NCBI GenBank assembly: GCA_910589415.1
Contig: OU342637.1
Location: 37,974,162 to 38,038,161 of the forward strand
Length of the DNA stretch: 64,000 nucleotides
Direction of reading: 5' to 3'
Origin: Malachius bipustulatus
Taxonomy: Eukaryota > Arthropoda > Insecta > Coleoptera > Melyridae
Shown: one piece after another, positions 42,301-51,300 of the stretch
Layout: every line of letters begins with the position of its first letter
How positions within the stretch are numbered: position 1 is the stretch's first letter
Translations under genes and position numbers: made by a program
Notes under the pieces: model-generated
The model's input: only the letters and a program-made list of their open reading frames with translations
Told to the model about the DNA's origin: nothing
Databases searched by the model: none

Positions 42301-45300
42301 GTGCAGTGAAGTTGCTCTTAGATACCTACCGCCCATTCTGTATTCGGTGAAATTGTTTAGTTTAAGGATTTTATGTTTATTTTACAGGCCATCGGCGGGT
42401 ACCCAGCTGGACGGTTCTGATTTTGTAAATGTATGATTATTATATTCTTTTGTAAATCTGCTACTAGCATCCCGGGATAAATAAGCTTTTCTGAAGCCCA
42501 GAATTTATTCATCTGTAAACTCAGACCCGGACGAGATATCTAATTATTATTATATAAAATATAAATTGAAGATTTTTCGAAATTGTACAAATAGTGGAAA
42601 ATAAGTCGACAAAGACTTTCTTTGTAGACAAAAAAAAAAGCAAGCGTGGTCCAAAATAGTGGACGAATAAAATTGTTGTGCAGACTCCGGAATACGAACC
42701 GAGCAGCAACTCCGAGTTCTGTACAACAAGATTCTTCTTGTGACAGAGTGAATTATTCGACATGCCGTACATTAATGTATATTCACATATCATCACCTAC
42801 CAACTGTTGGAATGTACTCGTTGCATAAAATCTCAACGTTATCAAGATTTGCCCTAGTACCTGGACCGCTGGTCCCCGAATTCGCGAACCAGAGCAGTTA
42901 CTGTCGCTTTATTTATTCGATATCGTTGCTTAAATTCAAAGTCATCAAACAATTTGAAAGGATTTTTTCTCTCTCTTATAACACGAACTTTCCGTAAAGG
43001 TATTTTCTGTTCTTCTTCGAAGTCACTCAGTGAAGATAGATCCGATTCCATTTCAAGTTTAATAATTTGGTATTTTCCCAATGTAATTTACAACTATTTT
43101 TGACTTTATTAATAAAAAAACACAAACACGCTTTATAAACAAGAAGAAATTAATAAATTTTTATTATTTAAGCAAGAAATACCTAATAAATTACTTTAAA
43201 ACCCCTACCATAATTGACAGTTAATCACTCAAATATCTATAATTACAATAATATTATTGATTTATGAATGATTAATCAAAGATTTGTGTTTGAACAACCG
43301 AAATGAGCCTTAATCATTAATTAATCGATGATTATCTTAGGAGTTGATTATTCTCTTTGACCCAATACCTGTTGCTTAATCATAGATTAATCTCAGATTA
43401 ATTGGCAATTATTTTTTGAACAACCGGGCATTAATCTAAGTAAATTGAATGAAACTTGTTGAAATTTATGTTTTCAACTTAAATTACATGAATCTTGTTA
43501 ATTTTATATTAACAATAGTCAATTAAATGGCATGAACACAAAGATTCTAATCCTCTTAGATTTTAATAAAACAACATTAGTTCAGGTCATGAATATAAAA
43601 CTTTTATGCTCACACCAAAGTTTTATACTCATACAACCTGAACCAACGTTGTTTTATTGACATATTGAGTATACAATGACCAATCCCAGTAATCTTAGAT
43701 TTTAAGCAACCATAGCCAACTTTGTTATATCTTATGGCAGCCATATACAGGGTGTCCCAGCTTATTCGAAGCGGTCTCTGTAGGCCAAACGATGGATTTT
43801 TTCCAAAAATTTTTTGCAAATTCAAGTACAGGATCACAATGGCCATAATTTAAAATTATTTTGGAGTATACAAAGTGTCCCATATGAGAGTGGCATATCA
43901 AAGTTATGTTTTTTTAAATGGAATGCTCCTATGTTATTGCATTTTTAGATTGTCTGAGAAGAGGAAATAAGATTGGCTTTTACAGTTGGTGTTTAAATTC
44001 AGAAGTTTTTGAGTTATAAACAAGTGAAAATAGTCATTTTTCAAGTTCAAGGCCCTGTACAACGAAAACGGTTCAAGATAGAGAAAAACGGCTTACATGT
44101 CCCTATTTTACTTTTTCATGTACTATTGTATGGTATAGAAACATTTGTACTTTCTTTGATTTTTTTATTTGGCGACGCGTGGAGAAATCTCAGAATTTTT
44201 CAAATTTTTTATCACCCTGTATAAACATTTTATCTACATCATGGGAGAGTACATGAAAAGTTAAAATAGGAACATGTAAGCCGTTTTTCTCTATCTTGAA
44301 CCGTTTTCAATGTACAGGGCCTTGAACTTGAAAAATTACGATTTTCACTTGTTTATAACTCAAAAACTTCTGAATTTAAACACCAACTGTAAAAGCCAAT
44401 CTTATTTCCTCTTCTCAGATAATCTAAAACTGCAATAACATGGGAGCATTCCATTAAAAAAAACATAACTTTGATATGTCACTGTCATATGGGACACTCT
44501 GTATACTCCAAAGTAATTTTAAATTATGGCCATTGTGATTCTGTACTTGAATTTTCAAAAAGTTTTTTGAAAAAGTCCATCGTTTGGCCTACAGAGACCG
44601 CTTCGAATGAGCTGGGACACCCTGTATAGAACAAAAATTTCTAATCCAACAACAACAAACCATAAAAAATTGGCAAAATAAAATTATTTTTTTTTTAATT
44701 GAAAAAGATTTTTAAGGCTTGTTGAATGGGGATTTTTCGCTCCAATTTTAAGGATTTAAAAATCCAACATGATGGCGATAAGAAATAACAAACTGGCAGT
44801 GGTTGCTTGAAATCTAGAAGGCTTAGAAAATATTTGTTAACATTATTTGATTGACAGTAGCCAGTGATCCAAAATTAGCAAGTTTCATTCAATTCCCTTG
44901 CATCATTTAGAAAATATTGGATTTTTTCAAGATTCTGGAAGAGCAATAATAATAGTCCAACTTTTCTCCAATTAACCGAACTTGTATCTTTGATAGCTTA
45001 TTAGAATCCTATAGTGAGCCATTAATTAGTTCTAATAATGAATATTGAACATAAGTAAAATCAATTTTTTTATTGCTGTTTTAAGTACTTACTGTTATAA
45101 AAAGCTCATTATGCTTATTTACATAGTAATAGTTTTTTTTTCTTTCATGAAAAATAGTCTTTAGTTTTTGAGAAGTTCTATTGGAACAGAATATTTAGAT
45201 TTGTTTGGGAGAGTAGATTAGAAAATAATGTAATAATAAGGTGAAATGTCATAGAATAGTTTTTATAAAATAATTTAGAATAATTAGAATTAGTTAGCTA

Positions 45301-48300
45301 GAGTGTATGGGAGAAATGACAGGCATGAAATTATTAAAATTCACAATTTGGAAGAAACTCAAATTCACAATTCACAACTCTAGTAGCAGGGAAATTGGCT
45401 GTTAGAAGGGGGAAAACATAACATGTCCAAAGAGGACTTTGTGTGTTGTACTCCAGAAGAGAAATGAATTTCATAGATGTTGATTGGAAGGAAAATACAA
45501 AAATTATCCGCTGTCATAGTGAGAAATAATATGTTGTCAAGCAGATAACAATCGAATTTACATAGTTACAAGAAAAACTATAAATAGAAAAACAACGATT
45601 ACCTGCGGAGATTCATAAAACACAAGTTAAGCAGTGTAGACCACGAAATCATAACCAAACATCGTAAACATCGTGAACATCAAGAAAATTTCGAACATCA
45701 AGAATTTGGAAAAGAACAGAGGCCGTAGCTGACTACTAGAAGAAACATATAGGTTAGAAGGAGAGATTTGGTTAGCTGGTAGCTGAGAACTGCAGTTGAT
45801 TTGGATACAGCCATGCAGAGATTTGGTTAGCTGGTAGCTGACAACTGCATTTGATTTGGATACAGCCGTGCAGAGATTTGGCTAGCAGGCAGCTGACCAT
45901 TGCAGTTTGATTTGGGTACAGCCGTGCAGCGATTTGGATTCTGCGATTTTGACATAGAAGATAGAAAAACGTAGCAGCGAATTGGATATATCCGTGCAGA
46001 GATTTACATTGATATTGCTGACACACAAACAGCAAGACTACTAGAGTTGACTTCAAGCTTTGTTCAACAGCTGATTCCGTGGGTTATTCCTTTCGTTAGC
46101 CTACGAGGGACTTCTGTCAAAAATTAATGACAGAAGGTCAGTGACGAAGAAGATTCATTAAGGGAACAAACTGTGAGTAATTTTAAGTTATTTTTAAGTT
46201 AGTTGTTGTAAGTGTTATTGTTTGGAAAATTTTTTATTGTAATAAAACCCAAACAAATTTAAATTGAGTTTCAATAGGAGTTTATAGGTTATGAAAATTT
46301 AAAAAAAATTTATATAAAAAAAATACTTGAACTCACTCTGAGTCATAGAGGTCTCATACAGATTAAACTTTTATTAGTTTTCAAAAAAGAAAGGCCCCCT
46401 AAATAAATAAATTGTTTATGGTAAGAGGGAATCAAAGAGGAAAATAAATTTTCAAAAAAGAGTAGAGAAAGCACAGTCCCTACGAACCATAACATTACAT
46501 AGTTCCAAAATATTTTTTTTAGTTCCATTAAGTGTACTCTGAGGATCATGCAATACTTTAACTTCATGAAAATACACCAAAATTAATTTGGTTGAGAAAT
46601 TATTTCTTAAAAGATTCTTATATTTGAGACTTTGAGTAATGAATAATGAAAACAAAGCAATGTAGAATTTTAGCATTCACAAAGTTTTTATGTAGATATT
46701 TACAGGATAAGTGTTTTTCAATGTTTACAACTTTTTTTAAAATCTTTATGGGTTCCTAGATATTTGAGGTAAGCTAAATTTGGCGAATTTCTTTATACTG
46801 AGATAACACTCTTATTATTGGGATGAGAGAAGAATCCTAAAGGAAAACATTATAGACGCTTTTACAACCAATAAAACCTTATAATTTTTTGTTATTTGTC
46901 TGTAATTTTCGAGTTATTACATACTTGTATTTTTTATTAATGTACCTAAGTCATAGTTGACTATGTCATATCATTAATTTTTTTTTTCCAAATATAATAA
47001 TATAAGGCTCTAATTTATGTCAAATAGGTATATAGAAATCCATGAAAATTTTCAAAAAAAAAAAGTTGCTAAAATTCAAGTCATATAACTTCACTTCTTC
47101 CCTATTTAACACTTAACAGGCCCTCTAACTGCAGTAGTTTATGAGATCCCTGCACTCAACATTGAAAAGAACTCACCCCTATAGTCTAATTAAAAAAAAA
47201 TGACAAGAAAGGTGCCAATAATAAAATTAGTTTTTAAAGTTGTTGATCTTTACTTCTTCTGTTTTTTTTTTTCATATCAAGATGAAGTACACTAATGTGT
47301 CTACTTACTTATCCAATTTTCTTGGTCATGTGAATTATTTTATTCATGTTCGATTTTATCTTGTTGTCTTTTTCTGATGCTTGTTTATGTTAAACTTTCA
47401 GATACAAATACTTAATAAATCCATTTCAGCGTACTTAATAATAATAAGTGGATAGATAATTAGATATAAGTTACCTAATTGGGCCTTATTGTCATCAGTA
47501 GTTTCCTAACCCTTTCCACAGACATAAGAACACAACCATAATCTTAATTTAAATTACAAAAATCCTTTTCTGTTTTGTTTCTTTAATGCTTCTCCTGCCA
47601 CACATTCATAATGATTTAATTCCAAAACACTCAGTATGTACCGGGTGTCCCAACACTAGTGTCCACCCCCTAAATAGAGGTTAATTTTAAAGATAAAAAA
47701 TTGAAACTTTGAGGATTTGTGTACTTGATATAGGACCACGGAATGGCATAATCATAATCAGTTTCATAAAAAAAAAATTAGTTCGGGCGCCAGCGTTAAA
47801 AAACTGTAATATGGTGGTAAATTGTTGAAAAAATGCGATTTTTCTTCAATATACAGGGTGATTCAAAATTCAGTGCAAAGATTTTAAGGGTGTATTTACC
47901 AGTTAAAAATAAGAAAATTTTTTCATATAATCGTATGTCCTAACTTGGTTCGTTTTCTAGATACAGGGTGTAAAATTTTGAAAAAAACATCGATTTTTTA
48001 TTAATAATTATTACTCAACAACCTTTCCGCCGATTTAAATAAAATTTGGTAGGCTTATTTGTCGTTATAAGGAACTTCCTTTGATGGGAATAACATAAAT
48101 TTATTAATTCCGGTGGCGTCTCAGGGGGCTACCTACTTGAAACTTATAGGTAAAATTATGGTAGGTACGCCACTGCTCTTTTGATAATTTATATATTTTT
48201 TTAATTAAGCGGTCAATAACGTAAATTTCTTACCTCCTGAGCTTTACTCGTATCTAGCTTTGTTTCCAAGAAAAAAATCAAAATCTGTGCCAGGTCCAAT

Positions 48301-51300
48301 TAAAACAGTAATAAATTGACATCGATTATTGAGATTCATTTAATTTATTTTTAAAATTTTACTTAGCCTAGATAACAAATACACGAAAAATATTTCCATC
48401 AAAGGAAGGCCTTTATGACAACAAATAAGCCTATACAATTTTATTTAAATCGGCTGAGAGGTTTTTGAGAAATTGATAAAAATCGATTTTTTTTCCAAAA
48501 TTTTACCCCCTGTATCTAGAAAACAAAGCAAGTTAGGACATACGATTATATGAAAAAAACTTCTTATTTTTGGCTGGTAAATGCGCCCTTAAAATCTTTG
48601 CACTGAATTTTCAATCACCCTGTACAGGTAAAAATCGATTAATAAAATCAAAATCGCTGGAAAGAAATGTGAAAAAACTAATTACAAGGCTTTAATTAAA
48701 TAAAATACAATTATATAGCAATGACAGGTAGAAAACTGATTTATGATGTGCAATAGGGTGATCAATATAATCTGAAAACGATAGGTGCAATAAAGTTTTA
48801 TGACAAAGTAAATAAGGCCCAAATAAATAGAAGGACGGCTCTTGCTGGGCTAGCCGGCACACTGAACCTGCACTGGACAGTGTCGTATTATTGAGTCATG
48901 AAAAAGGTGATTATTAAAAAGCTATTAACTTTTTTTTCAATGAAACTAATTATGCCATTCCGTGGTCCTATATCAAGTACACAAATCCTCAAAGTTTCAA
49001 TTTTTTGTCTTTAAAATTAAGCTCTATTTAGGGGGTGGACACTAGTGTTGGGATACCCGGTACAGTTGAGGGCTTGAAATTAAAACCAATTTTTAGATTT
49101 CTTATAATAAAAAAAATCTTTAAATAGTACTACACCCTTAATAATTACATATTATAATTTACAGTTTGTTACTCCATGAAGAATCTCCCCTCCCTTGCTC
49201 GCTCCCAGACTACTATAATAGGTACCTACATTGAATTTTATTGATTTTATGCAGAAATTTTTGTGTTTGCTCCTTATTGTATGTTTTAAATCACCTTTAA
49301 AATCACTGCAAGTTAAATCATCAGTTTATTAATTAACCTGAGCATTTGAAGTCGTGTTCTTGCAATGTGGCCAGCTGTTGTCCTCTGAGATGAACAGGAG
49401 TGTGGCAACGAGTGTACGGGGCCATTCGAGGACTGTTCTTTAAGAAACGGGTGAGCCATGACAGTTGACAATCACAGTGGAAATGATTGTCGGAGAGTCT
49501 CAAAGTACGGAGACGGAACATATTGGAGAACATATCCCTGCCCAGGGATGTGAGGTTGTTGTTATTCAATGTCCTGAAAATACAGTCCATGAGTCAGGGG
49601 GTCTTTCTAAAGGTCAAGGCATGGTTCTTACAGAATTTCTAGATCTTTGAAGCTGCGAAGAGCCTGGTCGTCGATGCATGTCAATTGGTTATTATCTAAT
49701 TGCCTGGAAATTAGAAATTGGTTAATTTTTTAAGCTTCTAGAAAAACAATAGTTATAATTTTTTAGCAAAGTGGTTCTTTACAATCATTTCAAGTAGATT
49801 AGTTCATTCTTTTAAATTTAAATTACTAACAGATCTGTTTATTTATATTCTATTATCTCAGAGTAATGTGTAAAAACATCAGACAGATATACATTAAATT
49901 TTTGAAAATAATTTGCAGATTTGAGGGCGTCTGACACCCCTTTAGCAGTCACCTAGCCATTTAACGAATTACATACTTCATCTATGACCTTCAAACAGGT
50001 AAGGCGTAAATTTTCAGCCGAAGGTAATATTACGAATATTTTTTGAGCAAATTTTTTTTTCGCCTTTGATGGATGACAACTCTTGATGGTTCCACCAACC
50101 ACTTCATAAAATTCCATCAGCCTGCATGGAGGGTACGATCACAGTACCTCGCGCCTCGCGGCCGCCAGCTCTTAGTCTATAAAACCATACTGTCATAATG
50201 ATTTTAACAATGATTACGTTCACGTCAGAAGACAGAAGTATTTATACAACAATGGACGTACCTATAGGTTATAGGTACCGAGTTTCAATTATTTATCTTG
50301 AATGGTTCAAAAAATAAAGAGCGGGAAGGACAATAAAGATCTGCACTGTATGTACTTACAATCCCTAATAATGACATATTATTAAGAAATAAGTGTGCCT
50401 TTCAGATTTTATGTGTCACTTCACTTTGCTATAAGAAGAACTTTCTTGAAATTATTTACTTCCATTGTACTGGATTCAACCAAGTACTTGAAAACAGGGA
50501 AACTTTATTAGGGTTGTAGTTCACATACAGTAGTTATTATAACTAACAGAATTCACTTACAAGTGTTTGATTGATGAGATCCCTCTGAGTGTCTTCCTGC
50601 CAATTACAGTGATCTGGTTGTGGCTTAGATCCCTGTAAATACATCAAAAACTCATTAATATAATGAAATTTGGAGCTAGTTAATAATGCTTGTGATTTTT
50701 TCCAAAACTTGGCTCGACCGCTCAACTCTTTCTTTAGGAACATCGAAATACACTGGTGTAAAAATATGAGAATTATATAGGGTGTTTCAGAAGGAAAGGG
50801 AAATATTTAAGGGGGCAATAATATATGGCTCCTTTACAAGTAGAAAAGTTCATATAAACATGTGTATAATTCTCAAGGGTTCTAAGTTGATAGAGTGGTT
50901 TGATTTTACATGCAAACATCAATAAATGTTTTTTTTTTATAAAAAAAAATTCAACAAAAATTGGACACATGTTGTATATGAACTTTTTTACCAGTGCCCC
51001 CTTAAATACTGCTCCCATAAATACTGAAACACCCTGTATGCAAGGGTTATCCTAAATAAGTGCAAAAAAATTTAGAGGGTGATTCATTTGGCTCATTCTA
51101 AATAAAAAATTCCCATTAATCTGTAGGTTTTTGGAAATGCATCGTTTTTGAGATACAATAAAAAAAATAGTTTTTCCAGTTTTTTTAAAGATATCTCGGA
51201 AACCCTTTGAGATACACAATTCAGCTTTTGTAGGTACATATTGTCACATCATTAATATTAGCTACCTTTTTAATACCAATTTAGTTTTTTCATGTGCCAC

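Noticed and set aside
45763..45960. CRISPR-like array
   Set aside because: Units are contiguous tandem copies with no unique spacers, in a eukaryotic intron.
45772..46056. Minus-strand frame with repeated [16 protein letters not shown] units
   Set aside because: Produced by translating the 55-bp minisatellite; no evidence of a gene.
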